Positions 52,301 to 59,982 of a stretch of DNA of 64,000 nucleotides are shown here, piece after piece. The notes beneath the pieces were generated by a model. That model had not been told where the DNA came from. It did no database searches and saw nothing but the letters and a program-made list of their open reading frames with translations. Position 1 is the first letter of the stretch. Every line of letters starts with the position of its first letter. Position numbers and translations under genes: made by a program. This DNA is from Hominisplanchenecus_A murintestinalis (GTDB taxonomy: Bacteria; Bacillota; Clostridia; Lachnospirales; Lachnospiraceae), in assembly GCF_943193015.1 (NCBI RefSeq), contig NZ_CALPCM010000013.1, positions 6,121 through 70,120 on the forward strand, read 5' to 3'.

Positions 52301-53745
52301 CGCACATTTCTTCCTGTCCCCTGGACAAACTTAATCATCTCATCTGAGAACTTACGGAATCCTGTGTTTCCTCCTGTCCCATGATATTCATCCGTACCAA
52401 TATGAATCGTGGTTTCCTCATCAAACACAGGGTTTTCCCCATCAAAATAGTCCTGCCATATACTCTGTGCCCAGGCAATCGTATCGTCAATCTTATCCTC
52501 GTCCAAATTTAATTCATCAATGGTATATACATGCTGGCCGCCTTTCGGGCTTGACGTCATATATTCCGGAAAAGCTTTCGTAAACGGCCGTGCATGTGCC
52601 GGCATATCAAACTCCGGCACGATATTGACTCCCATTGCCCTGCTGTCTTTGATAAACTGGCGGAACTCATCTTTTGTATAATACATATCTTCCGATGTCG
52701 CAGATTTATTTTCGCTGTTCAATACGCCGGATTCCAGCCGGAACCCGGAATACGTCTTTTCCAGCGCAAGCTGCAGACCTGCCTCCACATCGCCGCCTGC
52801 CATCGTCTTATAATCTTCCATAAAAATCAGGTTGTCGCTGAGATGCACCTGGAAACTGTTCATTTTATACCAGGACATATTCTTTGCAAACTGATAAATC
52901 GAATCCAGGCTAAAAGGCTTCCTTCCCACATCAAGGCTAAATGCCCTGACCTCATACTTAGGATAATCCCTTGCCTCTCCTTTTGGAATACTGCCGCCTG
53001 TCTGCTTAAGAATCTGCAGGATACTGATTGTCCCCCAGTGGGCGCCTGTCGGCTGTGCCGCTTCAACAACTGCCGCATCACCGATAGAAAGACGGTAGCC
53101 TTCTTCTCCAAGCCCCACATCCGCAGAACCAAGAGTCAGGAAAAAGTCCCCCATTTTTACATCATCGCGCGTACCGGAAACTACGCCAATATCCAAACCG
53201 GTAATCTCCTTATAATTTTCCGCAAATGTATTAGCTACGTCTTTCAATTCGCTGCTTCCTACAACAATCCTGCTGAATACAGAAGCAATAAAATTACCGC
53301 CTGCCGCGCCATGCCATTCCTGAAGCTCCGGAATCACATCGGGCTTCGCATTCGCATTTGAACCATCTGTATACTGTCCGGGCACTGATACTGTAAATTC
53401 CGCAGACTTTGCACTGTCGCTGACTTCTCCGTCCCCATCCAGTTTATACACTTCATAAAACCCTTTTATCGTCTTTGCCTGCAATGGCGTATAAATCGTC
53501 CCATCCTCGTCAATAACCTGGTCATAATCCGCACAGAACCGGATAGATGCGCCCGACGGAAGGTTTCCCGGCATATTAAGCGCAGCTCCCCCCGGCGCAA
53601 TGGTGGGGGCAGTGAGCCCATTGACAAAGTCTGTAAGCGCCGTGTCTGCCGCGTCTGCACCTATTCCCGGCGTCCACACTGCACCGGACACCATACAAAA
53701 CGCAAGAAACACAGCTCCTATTTGTTTTAGTTTCTTTCTAAACAT
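49375..53745 (-). CDS. Secreted GH20 glycosidase 1
   Basis: A 1456-residue exported enzyme. Signal peptide 1-33 (MFRKKLKQIGAVFLAFCMVS...), short Ig-like region, GH20 b-domain (about 135-255), GH20 catalytic barrel (about 262-640) with the Asp-Glu pair in HIGTDEYHG (D452-E453), laminin-G-like domain (about 675-865), F5/8 type C domain (about 870-1010), four FIVAR-like helical repeats (about 1020-1330), a Pro-rich linker, a BspA-type LRR and a basic C-terminal tail with no LPXTG. GH20 covers beta-N-acetylhexosaminidase and lacto-N-biosidase activity; the domain set fits mucin or milk-oligosaccharide use. The ATG follows GAAGGGAGGACGTAT. It is a paralogue of the downstream gene. Confidence 0.92.
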   Translation of the reverse strand: MFRKKLKQIGAVFLAFCMVSGAVWTPGIGADAADTALTDFVNGLTAPTIAPGGAALNMPGNLPSGASIRFCADYDQVIDEDGTIYTPLQAKTIKGFYEVYKLDGDGEVSDSAKSAEFTVSVPGQYTDGSNANAKPDVIPELQEWHGAAGGNFIASVFSRIVVGSSELKDVANTFAENYKEITGLDIGVVSGTRDDVKMGDFFLTLGSADVGLGEEGYRLSIGDAAVVEAAQPTGAHWGTISILQILKQTGGSIPKGEARDYPKYEVRAFSLDVGRKPFSLDSIYQFAKNMSWYKMNSFQVHLSDNLIFMEDYKTMAGGDVEAGLQLALEKTYSGFRLESGVLNSENKSATSEDMYYTKDEFRQFIKDSRAMGVNIVPEFDMPAHARPFTKAFPEYMTSSPKGGQHVYTIDELNLDEDKIDDTIAWAQSIWQDYFDGENPVFDEETTIHIGTDEYHGTGGNTGFRKFSDEMIKFVQGTGRNVRMWGSLSNKGGINGTPRVTSKDVQLNIWETGSYANPTDMYNAGFDLINTLYTNYIVPGNTGGEGSYGDYRSLGAIYRNWRPNVISNFTAKAGDDQMLGGCYALWHDNIDTRANGNSEYDSFVRFLQPLPAYSAKLWGEASKEYDAFAELADKTGTAPGTKIISEVDSIGKEAAKYTFDESMEQDASGNGYDLTEMKNVEQVSSDTGKALQLKGGESYAESPLDVFGSGASLTMKVKMDADAEGEQILCESKDAFGTYGTYAIKAVQKNTGKVGFSREGYDYSFNYTLPKGKWVELMFCGGNNTAELYVNGELVDNNPDMYFENHPDRELTAALPSNIKKVVTLMIPFGRVGSTTKSFKGQIDSVTVGKELEINDERGLIPQNEMEASACSEADQSGNERPARFVLDGNPDTFWHSNWSNDLSLSDEDHHKVSLTFKDGNPRTVAKLTYLPRQDRNNGRILQYRVLVEKADGTTVTVADREWADNASRKTVVFEPVEARKVTLKIDESIGDDVGVHGTIAELNLYEQTEVFNGEKLQEELNKYADFKEGEYTDISWKAFMDVRETVLAVINKPDSTEEECLYACEKLQQAAEKLTVKPIENKLSDAVKEAEQADAGDYTSEGFAEYQAEAENLKNILSNPNATEEQKIEAWNSLQTKKAELVNISEIKKAVAEEADVSGCTYASAETYKKALADAKNILAKPNATKTEIDTALAALRRAEEALAPKTVDDTEMIKAVKDAENQLKDTSGYTEESVEALKKALSEALSVLRNPAAAQPEIDKALKKLRETKLVKKSSGGTVQPNPQPTPPGFQPTPSPEPQPKVPAKGTVAVSKDKVLEFKVTKSDAKDGTVAVSKLRNKNAKRVKIPATVVIDGYTFKVTAIQAKVFQKCKKLASVELGSNVASIGSNAFFGSKKLKTVTLKGTKVPKLSGKKVFKGTAAKCKVTAPKKMSKKQFKALKTKFRKAGMGKKAVYKQK

Positions 53746-53898
53746 ATACGTCCTCCCTTCAAAACCATATTTAAATTGTTCCTATAGCTGTTTCGTCTAT
53801 AATAACATATTAAATAGGTATTTTCCAGCAGAATTTTATCTATTTTCATACAAAACTTTCTATTTTAAATCTACTTTCCTAAACAAATTGCCAAAAAT

Positions 53899-53934
53899 AA
53901 GATTGACGCCAAGGATGCACCCCGCGTCAATCTT
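53899..53934 (-). terminator. Terminator after the Ig-like protein gene
   Basis: An 11-base perfect stem AAGATTGACGC / GCGTCAATCTT with a 14-base loop is followed on the minus strand by ATTTTTGG. It lies 54 bases after the stop at 53988. Confidence 0.85.
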
Positions 53935-53987
53935 CCTACTAACCTAATGAAATTCTAAAAAGCTGTATCTGTCTTTGAAATTTCCGT

Positions 53988-54674
53988 TTATTTCACCTGA
54001 AATGCGACATAGTTATAATCATCTTTCGCAAAGTCTGCATCTACATGGATTCGGTAAGTCCCCGGCAAAAAATCACTTTTCTGATACAAAGCTGCTTTCC
54101 CTTCCGAATACAGTTCATATGTCTCTTCTACGCTTCTCCTGCCTTTAAGCCTACGCTGTGCCAGAGTAAATGCCGCATCATTCTGAGCCGTCAATTTCAC
54201 CCATTTCCCATTCTCCAGCTTTTCAACCCAAAAGGAACCCCCATAGTTTAATGGTTCCCTTCCGTTATTCCCCAGCCTGACTCTCACTCTAAGGGTGTTG
54301 TCTGTCTGCTCCACTCCCGCTAAGCTCGCTTTCGATACCTTATTTTGCACAATAACTTTGCATCGGTAAATCTTATTCCCTGCTTTTGCCTGAACAATAG
54401 CTTTTCCAGGATTGCGTGTCTCTAAAACAACTGTCTGGTTCCTTTTTCCTTTTCTCTTTGCAATTTTCACAATCCTCTTATCAGAAGACGTCCATTTCAC
54501 ATTTCCACTTGCTTTCAGCAGCATTAACGTTTCTTTTTCTTCTTTGCAAGTCACGATTCTTACTTTTGAAATTTTTTCCGCGCTTTTTGCATATGATTGT
54601 TTGGAGCAACATGGTGAAGCAAACAGCATAACCGCAAACAGCATCATAATATAAACATACGCTCTTCTCTTCAT
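53988..54674 (-). CDS. Secreted Ig-like protein
   Basis: A 228-residue protein with a signal peptide (about 1-29; two adjacent Cys in SPCCSKQ might also suggest lipid attachment, but no clear lipobox). Residues about 35-110 look like a Big_2-type Ig domain (VKWTSSDKRIVKIAKRKGKR... GKAIVQAKAGNKIYRCKVIV). Residues about 118-228 look like a second Ig-like module (LNYGGSFWVEKLENGKWVKL... LPGTYRIHVDADF), similar to the Big_14 domain. No enzyme motif is seen. GGAGGATAAGTTT precedes the ATG. It is monocistronic with its own terminator. Confidence 0.78.
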   Translation of the reverse strand: MKRRAYVYIMMLFAVMLFASPCCSKQSYAKSAEKISKVRIVTCKEEKETLMLLKASGNVKWTSSDKRIVKIAKRKGKRNQTVVLETRNPGKAIVQAKAGNKIYRCKVIVQNKVSKASLAGVEQTDNTLRVRVRLGNNGREPLNYGGSFWVEKLENGKWVKLTAQNDAAFTLAQRRLKGRRSVEETYELYSEGKAALYQKSDFLPGTYRIHVDADFAKDDYNYVAFQVK

Positions 54675-54982
54675 AAACTTATCCTCCTAAAAATATTTTC
54701 TAAAATATCCCCCTCTAACATTTCACCACCAACATTGTTTTTCGCGCCACCTTATCTTATATAATCCCCCATTATACATTTATAATTTTTAAACATTATT
54801 TTTTTGTATATTAATTATGGATTATATGTAATTTCTGCTCCTTTTTTCATAATAATACCATATATTTCTATACGCGTCAAATATTTATTATTAAAAATTC
54901 ATAAAATTTTCCTTGATAAATAGTACATATATACTTCTTCCCCCTCATACACTTCAAACAAACCCCTGGACGGAACATACCT
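54675..54982. other. AT-rich intergenic region without a recognised feature
   Basis: This 308-base gap lies between two divergent genes. It is strongly AT-rich with several TATAAT-like strings on both strands, so promoters for both neighbours are likely here, but no -35/-10 pair can be singled out. No RNA or ORF was recognised. Confidence 0.5.
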
Positions 54983-55507
54983 ATGGATTTTTTAATTTTC
55001 CTTTCGACTTATATCATACCTTTTATACTATTTATCGTCATCGGGTACGCGCTTCTCATAAAGCAGAACGTTTACGAGACGTTCATCAAAGGAGCTGCAT
55101 CCGGCTTCCATACTGTGATTGGCATCATGCCTACCCTGATTGGGCTGATGGTTGCTGTGGGCGTCCTCCGGGCTTCAGGCTTTCTGGATATGCTTTCCGA
55201 TATTCTGGGGCATTTTCTTCAATACATAGGCTTTCCGGCTCAGCTTGTTCCTGTGACCATCGTGAGGATGTTCTCTTCCAGCGCCGCTACCGGACTTACA
55301 CTGGATATTTTTAAGGAGTATGGCCCTGACTCCTTCTTCGGCAACCTGGTCTCCATCATGATGGGGTGTACGGAAACCATTTTTTATACGATGTCTGTGT
55401 ATTTTATGACTGCAAAAGTAAAAAAGACGCGGTATACCCTGCCGGGCGCGCTGATTGCTACACTGGCGGGGATTGCGGCCAGTATGGTGCTTGCCCGAGG
55501 AATGTGA
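54983..55507 (+). CDS. spmB: Spore maturation protein B
   Basis: A 174-residue membrane protein of the SpmB/nucleoside-recognition GATE family, needed in B. subtilis for spore core dehydration. Four to five helices are present, with the conserved IMPTLIGLMVAVGVLRASG, RMFSSSAATGL and MMGCTETIFYTMSVYF segments. It is full length for SpmB. SpmA, normally adjacent, is not in the window. GACGGAAC is a modest ribosome site 7 bases before the ATG. A transposed element begins directly after its stop codon. Confidence 0.92.
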   Translation: MDFLIFLSTYIIPFILFIVIGYALLIKQNVYETFIKGAASGFHTVIGIMPTLIGLMVAVGVLRASGFLDMLSDILGHFLQYIGFPAQLVPVTIVRMFSSSAATGLTLDIFKEYGPDSFFGNLVSIMMGCTETIFYTMSVYFMTAKVKKTRYTLPGALIATLAGIAASMVLARGM

Positions 55508-55515
55508 AATTCGTT

Positions 55516-55630
55516 GTAACAGTTCAGCCCAGGATTTTGCACTTGCTGCAAAGTCCGTAAGAATGCGTAAATTCAACCGGAGAATCCAGCCCTTTGCGAT
55601 CAGAAAACTTTAAATGGGCTGAACTGTTAC
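55516..55630 (+). mobile_element. Non-autonomous palindromic element, copy B
   Basis: A 115-bp element with perfect 14-base ends GTAACAGTTCAGCC / GGCTGAACTGTTAC, flanked on both sides by AATTCGTT (55508-55515 and 55631-55638), a perfect 8-base target-site duplication. Its reverse complement matches copy A over nearly its whole length. It contains no reading frame, so it must have been moved in trans. Confidence 0.9.
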
Positions 55631-55637
55631 AATTCGT

Positions 55638-55666
55638 TTGACATTCTTATAGGACTCTGTTATCAT
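55638..55666 (+). promoter_or_regulatory. Promoter of the antisense (antitoxin) RNA
   Basis: TTGACA (55638-55643), a 17-base spacer and TATCAT (55661-55666). Its first base is also the last base of the target duplication of copy B. Confidence 0.8.
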
Positions 55667-55672
55667 ATAAAA

Positions 55673-55761
55673 AAGAGACACTGCCGATAGACGGGTAGTC
55701 CCGATTATTGGATTACAAAAAGTAACCGCACCTTGGGGTCAAGATTGGGCGGTTACTTTTT
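55673..55761 (+). ncRNA. Putative antitoxin RNA of a type I toxin-antitoxin locus
   Basis: A transcript from the promoter above would start near 55673 and end at the hairpin 55717-55761, about 90 bases. It runs convergent to the toxin mRNA and overlaps its 3' end including the stop codon, the arrangement of TxpA/Fst-type antitoxin RNAs. Confidence 0.65.
55717..55761. terminator. Shared terminator of toxin mRNA and antisense RNA
   Basis: AAAAAGTAACCGC (55717-55729) and GCGGTTACTTTTT (55749-55761) form a 13-base stem that ends in T-runs in both directions. The toxin stop codon lies inside the right arm. Confidence 0.85.
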
Positions 55762-55845
55762 TGTATAATCAATATATGCTATTACAATCGTCACAATAAT
55801 AGAAAGAATCATCAGCACGATATCCAATATCTCAAATACACTCAT
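55753..55845 (-). CDS. Holin-like type I toxin peptide
   Basis: A 30-residue peptide starting MSVFEILDIVLMILSII and ending in DYTKK. It is one hydrophobic helix with a short charged tail, matching the putative holin-like toxin group (Hol_Tox; TxpA/BsrG-like). AAAGGAGGGCGAGCTT is a strong ribosome site before the ATG at 55845. The mRNA would have a leader of about 110 bases containing a CAGAGGG / CCCTCTG stem. A convergent RNA promoter and a shared terminator complete a type I toxin-antitoxin locus. Peptides of this type damage the membrane when not held back by the antisense RNA. It is too short for ordinary gene calling. Confidence 0.82.
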   Translation of the reverse strand: MSVFEILDIVLMILSIIVTIVIAYIDYTKK

Positions 55846-55895
55846 AAGCTCGCCCTCCTTTCACAGATTTCTCTATATTAGAGATTTCTATGTAA

Positions 55896-55915
55896 TCAGA
55901 GGGTTCAGTCCCTCT
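55896..55915 (-). promoter_or_regulatory. Hairpin in the toxin mRNA leader
   Basis: CAGAGGG and CCCTCTG pair around six bases in the 5' leader of the toxin mRNA. Leader structures commonly delay translation in type I toxin mRNAs. Confidence 0.55.
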
Positions 55916-56009
55916 GTTGAAGGACTAACCGCCTGCCGTTTTCTCGAACAGTGCCTCATATTCTTATATTGCTACACATTATTCTGATTTTCAATATAAC
56001 TTTTTGATT

Positions 56010-59000
56010 TTATACTTCCTCACTGTATCCTTCTTCCTCTGCCAGCCCTTTCTCTAATTGCGCAAATTCCTTTTTCTCAAACTCCTGAATGGAAATATGC
56101 TTCTTATTGGGATTTGCAAATACGAAAGTTTTATCTACATTCTCGATATAGTTCTGAATCTTGTCATTTGTGGCGCTGATGATTGCCTGGAATCCCAGCC
56201 CCCGAATCAGCGCGATACAGCTTGCCACCTTCTCCGCATCCATTTTAGAAAACGCTTCGTCCAGCACTACCAGGCGGATCGTAGGGTTTATCCGAGTCCT
56301 GACAATCCCTACCCGGTATGCCTGTGCGAAACTCGCCAGAAGAGCCACGTAGAGTGGGTTCTGCCCCTCCCCGCCGGAGTTCTTTTTAATCATCTGGCTC
56401 AGGCGGATTTTAATTGTCTCTTCCCCCTCTATAATCTGCTGCATGTCAAAGGACAGGTATGTACGGTAATCGGCATACTTTTCCATATTACGCCGGGACT
56501 CTTCCAATTCTTCTGCCGTAGCGTTATCCGGCGGGATAAATACTGCAATCAGCTCCTGCATAAGCTCCCCATATTTATCTTCATGGGACATAGTAAACAG
56601 GTTCATCTGATTTTCTATGCCGCCCGCTATCTGAGAAGGGTTAACTTCCAGCGTCTCATCCATGAACATCTCGTAATATTTGCCGTCCGCCCCCCTGTTT
56701 TTGGATATCACAAACCGATACCTGTCTTTTCCGAAGTCCATCTGGCTGATAATCTTATTCAGTTCATCCCTCTGTTTATATGCGCCTTCAATGGCGCTGC
56801 GTATTTTATAAATAAAGTCCTGTTTAAAGAGATACACCGCCTCTTTTGCCTGTTCGTCAGCCTTCTGATAAAGCGCGGTCAAATCCCCGTACTGCAGATG
56901 GGAGAGCAGTTCGTCATAGGGCTGATTCGTCCTTTCCTCCGCTGAAAATGTCCTGTTCGGATACTTCCTTAAATATTCAAAACGGATTTCCCTCAAAGAA
57001 GACATGGCTTTCTCGGCTTCCTCTGCCGCCCCCCTTGCCTTTCCAAAAAAGGATGCCTGCAGACGCTCGTAATTCGGATTCTCCCTGCCGCTGAAAAATT
57101 CTGCCACCTTTTGTTCCTGCGCCGCATCCTTTACAAAACTTTTCTCCTTTTCCGCCAGCTCCTCATTCCGGCTGATATACTCTCTTTTCAAAGCTTCCAG
57201 CTCGGCATCCTGCTTTTCTATCTGACGGAGCATGGCATCCCGCGCCGCTTTTTCCTTCCGGCATTTTTCCTCCAGTTCTTCCTGCTGCTGTTTCCATAGA
57301 TTGACGTCTTTCTGCCGCAGCTCTTCCAGTTTCTTCTCCAGACGGTTCTTCTGTGCTGCCTTTTCCGGGTATGCCTCCACATCCCTTTTCCAGTCCAGAT
57401 ATTCCTCCAGCCCCCGGGGAAGGTGCTCCAGATTCAAAATCTTCCGGCAGGACTCCTCCAGCGCCTGGCAGGGCTTCCGCTTTTCCTCAATCTCCAGCTG
57501 CAGTTCTTCCAGCTGCCGGATACGCCTGCGCATACTCACCTCGCCGATATAAGCGCGCCTGGTATACAGCTCCGGATTGATATACTGCAGTTTAAAACTG
57601 TGGTACTGGATACAGTCCCTGGTAATGCCGATTCTACACTCCCTCAGCCCGTCAATGCTGTCGCATTTCATCACGTTTCCCAACAGGAAATCAATATATG
57701 CGCGGGCATAAGGAATCTCTGTCAGGACTTCCTCCGCCAGAGCGCCCTCCTGCGCGCCGCTTCCCGCAGCCATAACCCTTTCCGTATCCAATACCGCCAC
57801 GCGATAGTATTTCTTCTTATCCAGTTCCTGATAAAGCTCCATTGCCGCCCTGGCATATTTCGGCTCCACGATCAGGAGCAGCTTATTGCTCCCCATATAT
57901 CCTTCAACAGCATTTCTCCATGTATCATCCCTGATATCCAGCAAATCCGCCAGGATTTCCACCGGAATATTTTTCCCGTTCTGCTCTTTTAATCCTTCGC
58001 GTATGTACTGCCTCGCTTCTTCCAGCTCTTTGGGATACGCCTTTTTTCCCTGGCGGAGCTGTCTGAGTTCTTCCCTGATTTCTTTCTCCCGGCGGCTATA
58101 ATCGCGAAGCTCGCTCTCTGCTTCTTTTCTCTGCTCTTCCACCTCTGCCCGAAGCACGTCCAGAGACTTTTTCAGCCTGTCCAGCTGTTCCTCCGAAATA
58201 CTGTGCTTCGCAAATCTTCCAATGTCCCACAGCACCGCGTTTGGTGTGATATCCTGCTCCTCCCACCTTTTCAGCCCCACAGCCGTCTGCTGCCACTTGC
58301 CTTTGCTGACAGCAAGCCTTTCTATGATTTCGTTAAGAGCCTGAAGCTGGCTTTTCAGCTCCTCATAGCCGGAGGCGGCTATTTTCCGCACCATATCCCG
58401 AATCTGCTCTTCCAATCCCTGAATCTGCTTTTCAAGGCCGCCCAGCATTTCCTGCTGACGTTCCCCATCCTCTCCCCAGGCCTTTATCTTTTCCTGAAGG
58501 CTCTGCGCCTGGGTTTTCAGCTTGCGTACCTCGCACGCATTCATAAAATAGAGATACGAGTTCTGTGTCTTTTCCTTTTCCGCTACTTCAAGCCACGCGC
58601 CCTGTATTTTCTGAAGCTCTTCAATCTCCGCGCAGGTATCCCCGATGCGTTTCCGCATCCTGCCATACTGCATCACGCTCTCCTGCATATCTTCAATGTG
58701 AATATCCTGCTCCATACAGATGTATTCCTTTACAAAGTCCTCCAGCCGGATATTCATGCGGAAAGGAATCGCCCGCTTAAAGAGCAGAGGAAACCGCTTC
58801 TCATTCAGCCCCCCCAGATAAATTTCATACAGCTGCCTGCGGAATCTCTCGTTGCTAGGTCCAAAATAATACTCATCTTTCGCATAATGAGCCGTCAAAT
58901 ATTCTTTCACCTCATCAATCGTCATTGCCCGGTTCCCCGTGCGGTAAAAAGACGTAAGCAGCGCACCCCTGTGCCAGAAAAATAACCTGGACACCTCATT

Positions 59001-59384
59001 CGACGCAGACTCTACATCAAAAACTACGCCAATGCTCTGGCATTCCCCGGTATCCGTACGTTTCAGCTCCATGACAACCGTCGTAGAAAAATTCTTATTC
59101 CTCAGGTACGAAAAATGATTATCCTCACCGATATTCACCATCCCCCGCAGATATTCTATCAGCGTCCTGTCAGAGTCATCCGCCGCGGCCTTATTAAAAA
59201 ACCCCCGTCCGTCCGTATTGGCATAAAGTAAAACCTGCATAGCGTCAATAACGGTAGATTTCCCGCTTCCCGAATGCCCGGTAAAAAAATTAATACCCTC
59301 TGAAAACGAGAGAACTCTTTTCTCTATATAATGCCAGTTATTCAGGCAGATTCTCGATAATGCCTGGAATTTCTGCTTCTCCAT
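56010..59384 (-). CDS. jetC: JetC/MksB-like SMC ATPase
   Basis: A 1124-residue SMC-like protein. The head has Walker A GHSGSGKST (about 36-44) and, near the C-terminus, the signature KKNSGGEGQNP and Walker B LVVLDEAFSKMD. Long coiled coils rich in E, K, Q and L (about 270-480 and 640-800) flank a central hinge-like region (about 480-630). This is the MukB/MksB/JetC layout. With JetA (kleisin) and JetB it forms a loop-extruding complex; in full Wadjet systems JetD then cuts small circular DNA. The ATG at 59384 (MEKQKFQALS) follows GGAGGAAGAAG and overlaps jetB by 47 bases; a TTG further upstream is less likely. Confidence 0.9.
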   Translation of the reverse strand: MEKQKFQALSRICLNNWHYIEKRVLSFSEGINFFTGHSGSGKSTVIDAMQVLLYANTDGRGFFNKAAADDSDRTLIEYLRGMVNIGEDNHFSYLRNKNFSTTVVMELKRTDTGECQSIGVVFDVESASNEVSRLFFWHRGALLTSFYRTGNRAMTIDEVKEYLTAHYAKDEYYFGPSNERFRRQLYEIYLGGLNEKRFPLLFKRAIPFRMNIRLEDFVKEYICMEQDIHIEDMQESVMQYGRMRKRIGDTCAEIEELQKIQGAWLEVAEKEKTQNSYLYFMNACEVRKLKTQAQSLQEKIKAWGEDGERQQEMLGGLEKQIQGLEEQIRDMVRKIAASGYEELKSQLQALNEIIERLAVSKGKWQQTAVGLKRWEEQDITPNAVLWDIGRFAKHSISEEQLDRLKKSLDVLRAEVEEQRKEAESELRDYSRREKEIREELRQLRQGKKAYPKELEEARQYIREGLKEQNGKNIPVEILADLLDIRDDTWRNAVEGYMGSNKLLLIVEPKYARAAMELYQELDKKKYYRVAVLDTERVMAAGSGAQEGALAEEVLTEIPYARAYIDFLLGNVMKCDSIDGLRECRIGITRDCIQYHSFKLQYINPELYTRRAYIGEVSMRRRIRQLEELQLEIEEKRKPCQALEESCRKILNLEHLPRGLEEYLDWKRDVEAYPEKAAQKNRLEKKLEELRQKDVNLWKQQQEELEEKCRKEKAARDAMLRQIEKQDAELEALKREYISRNEELAEKEKSFVKDAAQEQKVAEFFSGRENPNYERLQASFFGKARGAAEEAEKAMSSLREIRFEYLRKYPNRTFSAEERTNQPYDELLSHLQYGDLTALYQKADEQAKEAVYLFKQDFIYKIRSAIEGAYKQRDELNKIISQMDFGKDRYRFVISKNRGADGKYYEMFMDETLEVNPSQIAGGIENQMNLFTMSHEDKYGELMQELIAVFIPPDNATAEELEESRRNMEKYADYRTYLSFDMQQIIEGEETIKIRLSQMIKKNSGGEGQNPLYVALLASFAQAYRVGIVRTRINPTIRLVVLDEAFSKMDAEKVASCIALIRGLGFQAIISATNDKIQNYIENVDKTFVFANPNKKHISIQEFEKKEFAQLEKGLAEEEGYSEEV

Positions 59385-59982
59385 CTTCTTCCTCCGTTTC
59401 TCTGAACGTGTCAACCAGGGCCCTGGCGTCGTCTCCTACCAGAAGCATATTAATGCTTGGATAGATCACCATGCGGCTGGCGCCTTCCAATTCCTCCAGC
59501 AGATCCAGCGGCTCCAGAATCTGATATTTTTTCAGCATAGAAACCGCTCTGCGCACTTCCGTAGCCGACGGCTGCCTGTTCAAAAGCCCGAAACTTCCCA
59601 GACGCTCATGGATATCCGCCAGCGTGGTAAAGACATGGACGCTCGTGGAAGCCGCCGCCATCTGCTCGTCATAAATCAGCTTTAAAATCAGAACATAAAG
59701 AGTCGTAAGCTTCGGCAGCTTATCCCCAAGAAGCGTTTCACCCTGCAGATAGATAATCCCTGTCCGGCTGTTTTCCTGTACGGTAATTCCGCTGATTTCA
59801 AAATATCTGCGGATAAATGCCAGGTGCTTGCTGCACGCCCGGAACTCCTTATTAAACTGCATCCTTCCTGTACGTCTGTCATACTTCCTCTCCAGTACAA
59901 AGGTCTGCCTGTAGAGAAGCTGGATTGCCCCGCTGACCTCTTCCTGCTCCTCGGGTGTCAGATTATCATAATATTCTATCAT
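59338..59982 (-). CDS. jetB: JetB/MksE-like protein
   Basis: A 214-residue winged-helix type protein corresponding to MksE/JetB, which bridges the kleisin and SMC subunits. It is mostly helical with a GSFGLLNRQPSATEVRRAVSM segment typical of the middle domain; the C-terminus is acidic. The ATG overlaps the jetA stop codon (ATGA), and the 3' end overlaps jetC, so all three subunits are translationally coupled. The family label (DUF4194 or DUF6063 type) cannot be settled by eye. Confidence 0.82.
   Translation of the reverse strand: MIEYYDNLTPEEQEEVSGAIQLLYRQTFVLERKYDRRTGRMQFNKEFRACSKHLAFIRRYFEISGITVQENSRTGIIYLQGETLLGDKLPKLTTLYVLILKLIYDEQMAAASTSVHVFTTLADIHERLGSFGLLNRQPSATEVRRAVSMLKKYQILEPLDLLEELEGASRMVIYPSINMLLVGDDARALVDTFRETEEEDGEAEIPGIIENLPE

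Noticed and set aside
55508..56009. Possible jetD gene or remnant
   Set aside because: All frames were looked at. The interval holds only the repeat element, the antisense RNA and the 30-residue toxin.
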